Below, in pieces: positions 1-6,665 of a stretch of DNA of 8,688 nt. The DNA comes from Candidatus Eiseniibacteriota bacterium. Its GTDB lineage: Bacteria > Eisenbacteria > RBG-16-71-46 > CAIMUX01 > VGJL01. The notes under the pieces are model-generated. The model worked only from the letters and a program-made list of their open reading frames with translations. It searched no databases and was not told the DNA's origin. Each line of letters starts with the position of its first letter. Positions within the stretch are counted from its first letter, which is position 1. Both the position numbers and the translations under genes were made by a program. The DNA is taken from positions 1 through 8,688 of the forward strand of contig WJJW01000167.1 of assembly GCA_014729455.1 (NCBI GenBank). Direction: 5' to 3'.

Positions 1-2
1 CC

Positions 3-530
3 GATCTCGGAAGAGTGCAGGTCTTCCGGCGCGCGAACGGTCGGCGCACCACGATGACGGTCGATCTTTCCGAAGCGATGCGGACGGGCGACTTCTCGGA
101 TCTGCCGGAGCTGCTGCCCGACGACGTCGTCTTCGTTCCGAGCCTCGGCGCCGAGGCCGGGGCGGGATCGAACGCCGCCTACATCACGGGGGACGTTGCA
201 CAGCCGGGCGCCTACGGGGTCGGAAGCGGCATCGATCTGCTGAAGCTGATCAGCATTTCCGGGGGGAACCTGCCGACCGGAGATCTCTCCCACGTGCAGG
301 TCGTCGGAACGGATCCGACCGGGGCGACTTTCTCCGCGTCGGTCGATCTGGAGCAGTACCTGGAAACCGGTGACTCCCGCTTCCTGGTCCGCCCGGGGGA
401 CGTGGTCCACGTTCCCCCGAAATCGGCGACCCTGGCCGGAGCGATCTGGGGGGTCACGCGCGAGTTCCTCGGGGTCTCCCGGGACATCGTCAACCTGTTC
501 CTGATCTCGGACGTGCTGAACGAGAACTAG
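3..530 (+). CDS. Polysaccharide export protein with SLBB domain (C-terminal part)
   Basis: Partial gene. The frame is open to the left edge, and the GTG at 15 is only an internal codon, since coding sense continues upstream of it. The visible 175 residues contain the end of one SLBB-like unit (VQVFRR...LLPDDVVFVP) and a complete second one, from YITGDVAQPGAY through SGGNLP to RFLVRPGDVVHVP. This V-x-G-x-V-x-x-P-G-x-Y ... RPGDVVxVP pattern is typical of Wza/GumB-type outer-membrane polysaccharide export proteins, whose SLBB domains form the periplasmic part of the export channel. The C-terminal tail (GAIWGVTREFLGV...LISDVLNEN) is weakly hydrophobic and could be the segment that reaches or crosses the outer membrane. 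The next gene encodes the inner-membrane Wzz/kinase partner expected for such a channel. The family is clear; the N-terminal lipoprotein signal and Poly_export domain would lie outside the window. Confidence 0.88.
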   Translation, partial: DLGRVQVFRRANGRRTTMTVDLSEAMRTGDFSDLPELLPDDVVFVPSLGAEAGAGSNAAYITGDVAQPGAYGVGSGIDLLKLISISGGNLPTGDLSHVQVVGTDPTGATFSASVDLEQYLETGDSRFLVRPGDVVHVPPKSATLAGAIWGVTREFLGVSRDIVNLFLISDVLNEN

Positions 531-546
531 GAGGATGCAGCCCTTG
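529..546 (+). promoter_or_regulatory. Ribosome binding site that favours the TTG start at 544
   Basis: AGGAGG at 529-534 overlaps the stop codon of the export gene (528-530). It directly abuts the ATG at 535, leaving no spacer. An in-frame TTG at 544 lies 9 bases downstream of the motif, a normal spacing. The TTG is therefore the more likely start, shortening the protein by three residues. The choice rests on spacing alone. Confidence 0.6.
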
Positions 547-2790
547 CAACCGAAAGCCCCCGTCGGAGAGGGGCAGGATCTCCGCGGCCTCCTCGCCCTC
601 GTCTGGCGCCGGAAGTGGGTCGTCCTGATCCCGATGCTCTCCGGAGTCCTCGCCGGCGTGATCATCGGACATCCGAAAGTCCTCCGACCCGTCTACCAGG
701 CGCGCGCGATGCTCCTGTTCGAGGCGCCGCAACCGGTTACGCGGCAGCTCGAGGGGATGGTGCCGATCGGACGGGAACGCGACACCCTCGAACGGCTACG
801 GACCCTCCTGCAAAGCAACGAGTTCCTGCTGAAGGTCGCCGAGGCGAGCGGCTTTCGGGAGGACCGCGCGATCCTGAAGTGGGTCGCCAAGAGCCGCCGG
901 CGCTACCCGGACATGACCGAGGACCAGCTCATCGATCTCCGGATTACCCAGATCCTGCGCGAGATGATCCGGATGGAGCGCAACCGCGATCAAGGGGATC
1001 TGATCATCATCCGGGTCACGGACTACTACCCCGACCGGGCCCGCCTTCTGGCGCAGAAGCTGACGGATGCGGTGATCGAGGCGAATCGATCCGAGCAGAT
1101 CGAGCGGCTCCGCTCGTTACACGACTTCAGCCTCGAGCAGCTCGCCGTCTACAAACAGCGGTTGACCGAAGCGGAGCAACGCCTGGAGGAGTTCCAGCGA
1201 GGTGTCGTCGTCCAGGAGGCCGCGAGCGCGGACCTCGACCCGGACCTCGCCGCGGAGATCCCACGGTTGCGCGCAAAGGCGACCGAGGAGCTGGATCGAT
1301 GGCGCGAGGAGCGGGACCGTCTCGAACGGGCCTTGCTGAGCACGAGCCCGAACACGCACGCCGCGCTGCAGGGGATCGAGGGCCGGGAATGGCGGGCCAC
1401 GGTGGAGGAGATCCGCGATCTGGAACGACGCTACGCCCAGGAGTCGGTCCGGACGGACGACGAGAACGGCGGCGTGGGAAGCGAGTCCTATGCGCTGCAG
1501 ATCGCCCGCCAGTTCCAGGTCCTTTCCACCCTCTCGGAAACACTGGTCGCCGAGGAGAACCGGCAGATCCCGCCGGAGGATCGGGAGGCGGCCGCCGAGC
1601 TCCTGGTCGCCGAGGTTCGGGTCGACGGCGTCGAGGCACGGATCGACGCCTACGACTCCCTGCTCGGCCGGCTGCGCCGGGACCTCGCCGGGGCGCCGCG
1701 CCAGGAGACGACGCTGAAGAGGTTGACCGAGGAGGTCGAGACGAACCGCGCTCTCTACAACGCCTTCGTCCAGCAGCTCGCCTCCAGCCAGATCAGCCAG
1801 GCGTTCGAGGCGACGCAGGCGGCGGGTCGCCTCACGGTCCTCGAGCCGGCGTCGCGCCCGCTGAAACCGGTCCGGCCGAACCGGACCGCGATCGTGATCC
1901 TCGCGGGGGTGATCGGACTGTTCCTGGGGTTCGGAGCGCTCGTCCTGGTCGAGCGACACGACCAGACCTATCGGGACTCCCGGGAGGCGGAGCGGCTGCT
2001 CGGCCTCCGCGTCCTGGGAACGCTGCCCCAGATCGAAGAGGCCCGAAAGGCGGGCAAGGACGGGTCGGTCACCTGGACCGGGACCCGGCTCGCCGATTTC
2101 CTGCACGACACCCCCGCGTACCTCGAGATGCGGAGGGTCATCCTGCAGATGCGCAGCGAGGAGGAGTCGCCCGTACGCAGTCTCCTGGTCACCAGCACCC
2201 GCGGCGGCGAGGGGAAGACCACCTCCTCGATCCTGCTCGGCGCCACCGCCGCCGCGGAGGAGCCGCGGACCCCGGTTCTCCTGGTCGACCTGGACCTCCG
2301 CCGCGGATCCCTCGGCAAGATGCTCAACGTCGATCCGAGTTCGCCCGGGGTGATCCAGGCGCTCGAGAGCCAGCGGATCGAGGAGAGCTGGTTCCTGAAG
2401 ACCGGGATCCCGAACCTGCGGCTCCTCTCTCTCGGAAGCGCGCCGGCTCCTCGCAACGACCTGCTCACCTTCGAGGGGCTCTCCTGGTTCCTCCCCGAGC
2501 TGACCCGCCGCTACGGGTTCGTCGTCATCGATTCGCCCCCCAACCTGCCCGTGCCCGATCCGTTGATCATCGGCCAGCTCGTCGACGCGGTGGTGCTGGT
2601 GATCAAGGCGGGAGGGACTCCGCGGCACATGGTCGAGCGAAGCGTCGAGCTGCAGAAGCAGTTCACCGGGAATGTCCGCGGGATCCTGATGAACAACGTC
2701 AACGAACTCATGCCCTACTACTACAACTACCGGTACTACCGCTACGCCAGCGTCGGCGGGAAAGGGCGGCGGAAGGAGCCGTCGGCGTGA
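544..2790 (+). CDS. Wzz/GumC-like chain-length regulator fused to BY-kinase (tyrosine autokinase)
   Basis: The 748-residue protein (numbered from TTG 544) combines a polysaccharide co-polymerase and a bacterial tyrosine kinase, as in Wzc/ExoP. The first membrane helix is at about 25-43 (WVVLIPMLSGVLAGVIIG). A large periplasmic part follows, with a coiled coil from about 188 (LEQLAVYKQRLTEAEQRLEE) and a second helical stretch at 387-447 ending in the proline-rich PLKPVRPNR. The second helix is at about 450-468. The cytoplasmic kinase has Walker A TRGGEGKTT (Lys558), Walker A' LLVDLDLRR (Asp582, Asp584) and Walker B FVVIDSPP (Asp663). Seven tyrosines lie close to the C terminus (YYYNYRYYRY, 725-734), the usual autophosphorylation cluster. 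The EX2RX2R oligomerisation motif appears as EMRRVIL from Glu528, with Leu in place of the second Arg. In the family, cycles of phosphorylation and oligomerisation control chain length and export. No Wzb-type phosphatase is visible in the window. The stop overlaps the exosortase start. Confidence 0.93.
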   Translation: MQPKAPVGEGQDLRGLLALVWRRKWVVLIPMLSGVLAGVIIGHPKVLRPVYQARAMLLFEAPQPVTRQLEGMVPIGRERDTLERLRTLLQSNEFLLKVAEASGFREDRAILKWVAKSRRRYPDMTEDQLIDLRITQILREMIRMERNRDQGDLIIIRVTDYYPDRARLLAQKLTDAVIEANRSEQIERLRSLHDFSLEQLAVYKQRLTEAEQRLEEFQRGVVVQEAASADLDPDLAAEIPRLRAKATEELDRWREERDRLERALLSTSPNTHAALQGIEGREWRATVEEIRDLERRYAQESVRTDDENGGVGSESYALQIARQFQVLSTLSETLVAEENRQIPPEDREAAAELLVAEVRVDGVEARIDAYDSLLGRLRRDLAGAPRQETTLKRLTEEVETNRALYNAFVQQLASSQISQAFEATQAAGRLTVLEPASRPLKPVRPNRTAIVILAGVIGLFLGFGALVLVERHDQTYRDSREAERLLGLRVLGTLPQIEEARKAGKDGSVTWTGTRLADFLHDTPAYLEMRRVILQMRSEEESPVRSLLVTSTRGGEGKTTSSILLGATAAAEEPRTPVLLVDLDLRRGSLGKMLNVDPSSPGVIQALESQRIEESWFLKTGIPNLRLLSLGSAPAPRNDLLTFEGLSWFLPELTRRYGFVVIDSPPNLPVPDPLIIGQLVDAVVLVIKAGGTPRHMVERSVELQKQFTGNVRGILMNNVNELMPYYYNYRYYRYASVGGKGRRKEPSA
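2771..2789 (+). promoter_or_regulatory. Ribosome binding site and coupled GTG start of the exosortase gene
   Basis: GGAAGGAG at 2771-2778 lies 8 bases upstream of GTG 2787. The start and the kinase stop share the four bases GTGA (2787-2790). This layout suggests translational coupling and fixes the exosortase start, even though the frame stays open far upstream inside the kinase gene. Confidence 0.7.
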
Positions 2791-3656
2791 CCCGTTCGGA
2801 GACGGCATGGAACGAGGAGAGCGTGCTCTCGCCGCGTCGTCGCCTCTCCTCGCTCCGGATGGCCGCCGCAGGGGGGGCTCTGCTGGCGATCGGGGTTGCG
2901 TACTCGGGGACCCTCGCCGAGCTCTGGGGGGTCTGGATGCACAATCCGAACTACTCGCACGGATTCCTGATCCCGCCCGTCACGATCTGGCTCCTCTGGA
3001 GGCAGCGGCACCGCCTGCGCCGGGAAGCGGGCGAGCCGACGTGGTGGGGGACGCTCCTGCTGGGGCCGGCGGTTCTCCTCCAGGTCGCCGCCATGCGGGG
3101 GGACGTCGTCATGCTGCAGGGGCTGTCCCTCGTCGGCGTGCTCCTCGGAGCCGGTTGGCAGATCTTCGGACACCGATCGTTCCGCACGATCGCCTTTCCG
3201 GTCCTCTTCCTCCTGTTCATGGTTCCGGCCCTGCCCTGGTTCATGGATGTCGTCGGGTTCCGCTTGAAGCTCCTGGCCGCGCAGGGGGCCGTGGGGATCG
3301 CGCAGGGGATCGGGGTGGCGGTCGAGCGGGAGGGGGTGAACCTGCTCTTCCCCGAGGGTACGTTGGCGGTCGAGAACGCCTGCTCGGGCCTGCGCTCGAT
3401 GATCGCCCTGCTCGCTCTGGGAGCGTTGTTCGCGTACTTCTCCCGCGGTGTGCTGTGGAGACGGATCCTCCTGTTCGCGATCGCATTGCCGATCGCCGTC
3501 GCAGCCAACGTGCTCCGGATCGCGACGCTTTGCGTCTACGCGGGGGTGGCGGGGGTTTCCCAGGCCGCCGGCCTGTTCCATGACGTCGGAGGGTACGCGC
3601 TCTTCCTGCTGGCGTTCCTGATGCTCGCGGCGGGAAAGAAGGTCCTGCGATGCTGA
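2787..3656 (+). CDS. xrt: Exosortase (membrane transpeptidase-like sorting enzyme)
   Basis: A 289-residue, highly hydrophobic protein with about eight membrane helices. Exosortases are inner-membrane cysteine enzymes that recognise and cleave C-terminal sorting tags such as PEP-CTERM, after which the protein is attached to a surface partner. The N-terminal family signature NPNYSHGFLIPP is present. All three conserved active-site residues can be read: Cys199 in ENACSGLRSM, Arg244 in ANVLRI and His265 in LFHDVGGY. The length fits the core enzyme without a fused EpsI domain, and EpsI is indeed encoded by the next gene. GTG 2787 was chosen because it has a good Shine-Dalgarno sequence and the typical 4-base overlap. 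The much longer same-frame extension upstream is a shadow of the kinase gene. The substrate class (XrtA or another subtype) cannot be told from these motifs, and no tagged protein is present in the window. Family assignment is secure. Confidence 0.95.
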   Translation: MTRSETAWNEESVLSPRRRLSSLRMAAAGGALLAIGVAYSGTLAELWGVWMHNPNYSHGFLIPPVTIWLLWRQRHRLRREAGEPTWWGTLLLGPAVLLQVAAMRGDVVMLQGLSLVGVLLGAGWQIFGHRSFRTIAFPVLFLLFMVPALPWFMDVVGFRLKLLAAQGAVGIAQGIGVAVEREGVNLLFPEGTLAVENACSGLRSMIALLALGALFAYFSRGVLWRRILLFAIALPIAVAANVLRIATLCVYAGVAGVSQAAGLFHDVGGYALFLLAFLMLAAGKKVLRC

Positions 3657-4276
3657 GACGGCGCGGACCGATCCTCTTCGTCCCCGGACTGCTGGTCCTG
3701 CTCGCTTGCTACCGGCTCCTCGTTCCGCCCGCCCCGGGGGCGGCCAGCCGGCTCGAGAGCCTGCCGATGAGCCTGCTCGATCTCCCGGGGGAGAAGGTCC
3801 CGCTCGATCAGGCGGTGCTCGACGAGCTCGACTCGGATGATCTCGTGATCCGCCGGTATCTGCGACCGGACGGGGTTCCGATCTGGGTCGTCCTCGTCTA
3901 CTTCGTGAACACGCGGCTCGGCGGGCACGATCCGCAGCTGTGCTATCGGAGCCAGGGGTACCGGACCCGAGAGCTCTCGCCGCTTGCGATGGAGAGCGCG
4001 CTCGGGGATCTGACGGCGGAGCGGTTCGAAGCGGGACGGCCGGGGCGAACGGAGCGCGTGGCGACGTTCTGGTACACGCCGGGGGGGCGTCCGGTCTCCG
4101 ACGTGCGGAAATATCGCTTCCGCCTGTTCCTCCAGGGACTGCGCGAGAACCGCCAGTACGGCGTCTTCGTGCGGGTCTCGACGCTCGAGGCGGGGAGGCC
4201 GGAACGCGCGGAGGAGTGGAACCGGGCGTTCGTCGCCGAGCTGGCGCGGCAGCTGCCGCATCTCATCGCCGACTGA
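3650..4276 (+). CDS. epsI: EpsI-family exosortase-associated protein
   Basis: A 208-residue protein with a basic N terminus and one membrane anchor at about 8-24 (ILFVPGLLVLLACYRLL), so most of it should be periplasmic. It matches the EpsI (DUF3485) pattern: a first part with DDLVIRRYL and WVVLVYFVN, then the diagnostic GGHDPQLCYRSQGYR with His93 and Cys98, corresponding to the family's HxPxxCY/L...GW/GY region, and a later part with TFWYTPGG and VFVRVST. EpsI occurs either fused to the exosortase C terminus or as a separate neighbour; here it is separate. Its biochemical role is not settled in the literature, though it is needed for EPS production in Methylobacillus. The ATG overlaps the exosortase end by 7 bases (ATGCTGA), with a weak GAAGG-type ribosome site upstream, suggesting coupled translation. 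The confidence reflects the strong His/Cys motif and the context. Confidence 0.88.
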   Translation: MLRRRGPILFVPGLLVLLACYRLLVPPAPGAASRLESLPMSLLDLPGEKVPLDQAVLDELDSDDLVIRRYLRPDGVPIWVVLVYFVNTRLGGHDPQLCYRSQGYRTRELSPLAMESALGDLTAERFEAGRPGRTERVATFWYTPGGRPVSDVRKYRFRLFLQGLRENRQYGVFVRVSTLEAGRPERAEEWNRAFVAELARQLPHLIAD

Positions 4277-4286
4277 GGGGGGCTCG

Positions 4287-5126
4287 ATGACAGGATCGTT
4301 CGCATTGCTGCTCTGGGCATGGATCGAGACGGCCCGGAACATGGGACGGCTCCGGCTCTGGAGCCCGTTTCTGCTCTACTTCCTGATCCAGGCGGGAGCG
4401 GTGCTACTCTTGACGCGGTTCCACGAGCCGATCCTCGCGCCGGTGCTGGTTCCCGTGGTGCGCGCGATCGCCGGAGAACCAGCCTTGCACTACCCGCTGT
4501 TCTACCTGGCGCTTCCCTCGGTCTTCTCGAGGCTGAGCCTCGGGTTGGATCTGATCTTCGGAGCCTGGCTCATCGGCGCGGCGTTTCTCTACTTCCGGCA
4601 GGCGGATCGGCCGACGGAGCGGGTCGGAGGTTCCCTGGCGACCGCCACCCGGGCCTGGCCCCGGCTGATCCTGCTCCGGCTGCCGGTGATCCTCCTGCTC
4701 TACGGGTCGATCTATCTGCTCCCGCAACTCGTCTTCGGCAGGCCGGAGGAGGTCGGCGGGAACACGGTGCGACTCATCCGGTACGGCAGCTTCCTGGTCG
4801 GCGTGATCCTCGAGGCGCTCTTCCTCTACGCGCCTATTGTCCTGCTGGTGGAAAGGCGCGGGATCCTCGCCGCGCTCGGCAGGAGCCTGCGGATCTTCGG
4901 GAGGCTTCCGGGGATCACCCTGGCGGTCGTGCTCGTGCCGAACCTCGTGCAGCTCCCGATCTCCTTCGTTCTCCGGCACGCGGAGACGATCGTGCGTCGG
5001 CTGAGCCCGGAGATGGTGGCCTGGGCGCTCGTTCTCGCGGCGGGTGCCTACCTCGTCGCGACGTTCTTCATCGTGGGGGCCGGCGCGCGCCTCTACCGCG
5101 TGGAGACCGAGGGATTCGAGGGGTAG
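4287..5126 (+). CDS. Polytopic membrane protein of unknown function
   Basis: A 279-residue protein with about six hydrophobic segments, including FLLYFLIQAGAVLLL, LIFGAWLIGAAFLYF, LILLRLPVILLLYGSIYLLP, FLVGVILEALFLYAPIVLLV and WALVLAAGAYLVATFFIVGA. I do not recognise a specific family. One stretch, PIVLLVERRGILAALGRSL (Glu189 to Ser200), resembles the E-x2-G-...-AL-x-RS pattern seen in YciC/GPDPase-membrane-domain-like proteins. This is a resemblance by eye and not a firm assignment. No catalytic motif is evident. It starts 10 bases after the EpsI stop with a purine-rich ribosome site (GAGGGGGG, 4275-4282), and the next gene begins 11 bases after it ends, so it belongs to the same operon. Its position next to the exosortase and EpsI suggests a role in polysaccharide assembly or protein sorting. 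That role is inferred from location only. Confidence 0.85.
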   Translation: MTGSFALLLWAWIETARNMGRLRLWSPFLLYFLIQAGAVLLLTRFHEPILAPVLVPVVRAIAGEPALHYPLFYLALPSVFSRLSLGLDLIFGAWLIGAAFLYFRQADRPTERVGGSLATATRAWPRLILLRLPVILLLYGSIYLLPQLVFGRPEEVGGNTVRLIRYGSFLVGVILEALFLYAPIVLLVERRGILAALGRSLRIFGRLPGITLAVVLVPNLVQLPISFVLRHAETIVRRLSPEMVAWALVLAAGAYLVATFFIVGAGARLYRVETEGFEG

Positions 5127-5140
5127 AAGGAGGTGTGATG
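5127..5140 (+). promoter_or_regulatory. Strong Shine-Dalgarno of the TPR lipoprotein gene
   Basis: AAGGAGGTG at 5127-5135 is an almost complete match to the 16S rRNA 3' end. It directly follows the upstream stop codon (5124-5126) and precedes ATG 5138. It is the best ribosome site in the window, suggesting efficient initiation here, and it rules out the longer same-frame extension that overlaps the membrane-protein gene. Confidence 0.75.
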
Positions 5141-6658
5141 AGAGCCGCCGCATCGTTGACGACGACGTCGATCCTCGGGATCGCCCTTCTCTGCGGCGCG
5201 TGCTCCGATCCGGGGACGGGGTCGGTCTACCGCGCCGAGCGGGACCACTGGAACGCCGTCCGGCTCGAGGGAACGCTCCGCCTCGGCCCGGAGACGCCGC
5301 CCACCGAAGAGGAGACCCGGGAGGTGCTCGCCGCATACGCGGCGTTTCTCGAGGAGCACCGCCTGTCGCCCCGCTCGGAAGCCTCCCCCGACAGCGCCGG
5401 TGCCCGGACGGTGGGGCGACTGCGTGCGGACGTGACGCTGCGGATGGCCCGGTTGCTCCGGGGCCTCGGGGAACGGGATTCGGCGCGCGCGTTGTTGCAG
5501 CGCGGCGTGTCCGCGGATGCGCCCGGTCTCGACGTCGAACTGGCGCTCCGGCTCGAGCTGGCCCTGATCGACGAGCTGGTGGCGGCCGGGGCCTACGAAC
5601 GCGCGGCGGAGCGTTCCGCGGATCTGCCGACCCGGTTCCCAGCCCGCTCGGAGGAGGGGGCACCGATCGTGCCGGTCCTCGATGCGCCGATCCAGGCCGC
5701 GGACCTCCTGGCGGACCTCGAGCGGACCGAGGAAGCCATGGCGGCGCTCGGAAACGCGGAGGTCTACTATCGCTCGCTCCTTGCCGAGGATCCGGACGAT
5801 GAGACGGCCGCGATCGCCTGGATGAACCTGGGAACGATCGCCGTGCGTCGCGGCGATGTCGAGGCGGCGGCGGAGGCGCTGGAGAGGGCACGCGGGGTCC
5901 CGGGGGCCGAGCGCCTGCAGCCGCGCATCCTGTTCGTCCTGGGGACCTTGCACCAGGAGGGGCGCGGGGATCCGGAGAAGGCGGCCGAGCAGTTCGCGCA
6001 AGTGGTGCAGCAGTATCCCGAGAGCGAACTGGCCGGGGAGGCGCGGGTCCGCTGGGCGGCCAACCTCGCCGATCTGGGGCGGCCTGATTCGTCCCTGGGC
6101 GTCCTGGATCGCTTCGACGAGCAGCATCCGCGCGATCCGGTGAATCGAGCACGGGCGGATCTTCTCGGCGCCCGGATCCTCACGCACGAAGGGCGCTGGC
6201 AGGAAGCGCTGGCCCGCTACCGGAAGCTCCGCGTCGACCACCCGACCTCCCCGCAGGCGATCGGGGCGCCGTTCGAGGTGGCTGCGGAGTACGAACGGCT
6301 CGGCGAAGAGGAGGCGGCCCGGTCGGTCCTCGAGCAGGCGCTCGTCGAATACGACCGGATCCGATCAGCGCGGGGTGCCGACCCTCGGGGGAGGATGGCG
6401 GACGAGGCGGCCGTGCGCGCCCTCGGGCGTCTCGGCCGCTGGGAAACGGCGCTCGAACGCCTCCTCTCGTTTCCGGATCGCTACCCAGGGGATGCGCGGG
6501 CCCCGTTGGTGCTGATCGAGGCCGCCGGAATCGCGGAGAACCGCCTCGACGATCCAGAGCGGGCCGCGGAGATCCTGGAGGGGGTCGCGGAACGCTATCC
6601 GAACTCCCCGATCGCGGAGAGAGCCCGGAGCGAGGCGGAGCGGCTGCGGGAGGACTAG
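5138..6658 (+). CDS. Probable lipoprotein with TPR-like repeats
   Basis: A 506-residue protein. The N terminus looks like a lipoprotein signal: a hydrophobic stretch (SILGIALLCGAC) with Cys22 as the likely lipidated residue. The lipobox is unusual, with Cys rather than Leu at -3 (C-G-A-Cys22). After an N-terminal helical part, residues about 222-506 are built from roughly seven TPR-like helical pairs. Examples are WMNLGTIAVRRGDVEAAAEA, DPEKAAEQFAQVVQQYPESE, GRWQEALARYRKLRVDHPTS and DPERAAEILEGVAERYPNSP. The A-x2-x-F/Y-x-x2-x-x-x-YPxS rhythm is like that of BamD/CpoB-type periplasmic TPR proteins, which act as scaffolds. TPR proteins (PrsT) are common in exosortase loci, but I see nothing that proves this is PrsT itself. 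Likely location is the periplasmic face of the outer or inner membrane. No enzyme motif is seen. Confidence 0.85.
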   Translation: MRAAASLTTTSILGIALLCGACSDPGTGSVYRAERDHWNAVRLEGTLRLGPETPPTEEETREVLAAYAAFLEEHRLSPRSEASPDSAGARTVGRLRADVTLRMARLLRGLGERDSARALLQRGVSADAPGLDVELALRLELALIDELVAAGAYERAAERSADLPTRFPARSEEGAPIVPVLDAPIQAADLLADLERTEEAMAALGNAEVYYRSLLAEDPDDETAAIAWMNLGTIAVRRGDVEAAAEALERARGVPGAERLQPRILFVLGTLHQEGRGDPEKAAEQFAQVVQQYPESELAGEARVRWAANLADLGRPDSSLGVLDRFDEQHPRDPVNRARADLLGARILTHEGRWQEALARYRKLRVDHPTSPQAIGAPFEVAAEYERLGEEEAARSVLEQALVEYDRIRSARGADPRGRMADEAAVRALGRLGRWETALERLLSFPDRYPGDARAPLVLIEAAGIAENRLDDPERAAEILEGVAERYPNSPIAERARSEAERLRED

Positions 6659-6665
6659 GGCGCGC

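Noticed and set aside
1540..1616. A 14-base direct repeat (CTGGTCGCCGAGG plus flanking bases) about 60 bases apart inside the kinase gene
   Set aside because: It encodes similar helical Leu-Val-Ala-Glu segments with preferred codons. It is a chance or coiled-coil effect and not a mobile or regulatory repeat.
615..2786. Long same-frame extension upstream of the exosortase that would make a protein of about 1000 residues
   Set aside because: The extension is Arg/Pro/Gly-rich and lacks domain sense, while the overlapping frame encodes the complete kinase with all its motifs. The exosortase has its own ribosome site and GTG start at 2787.
1117..2808. Long minus-strand frame opposite the kinase gene, and similar antisense frames at 2742-3581, 4404-6152, 5093-6241, 6180-7994 and 7247-8539
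   Set aside because: Such frames are expected in GC-rich DNA with strong third-position bias. They show no recognisable domains and lie opposite well-supported genes.
4200..4276. PEP-CTERM-like tag at the end of EpsI or any other complete protein in the window
   Set aside because: None of the C termini shows a short motif, one helix and a basic end in that order.
4319..5137. Same-frame extension upstream of the TPR lipoprotein
   Set aside because: It overlaps the membrane-protein gene and has low-complexity Arg/Pro/Gly content. ATG 5138 has a near-perfect Shine-Dalgarno and begins a signal sequence.
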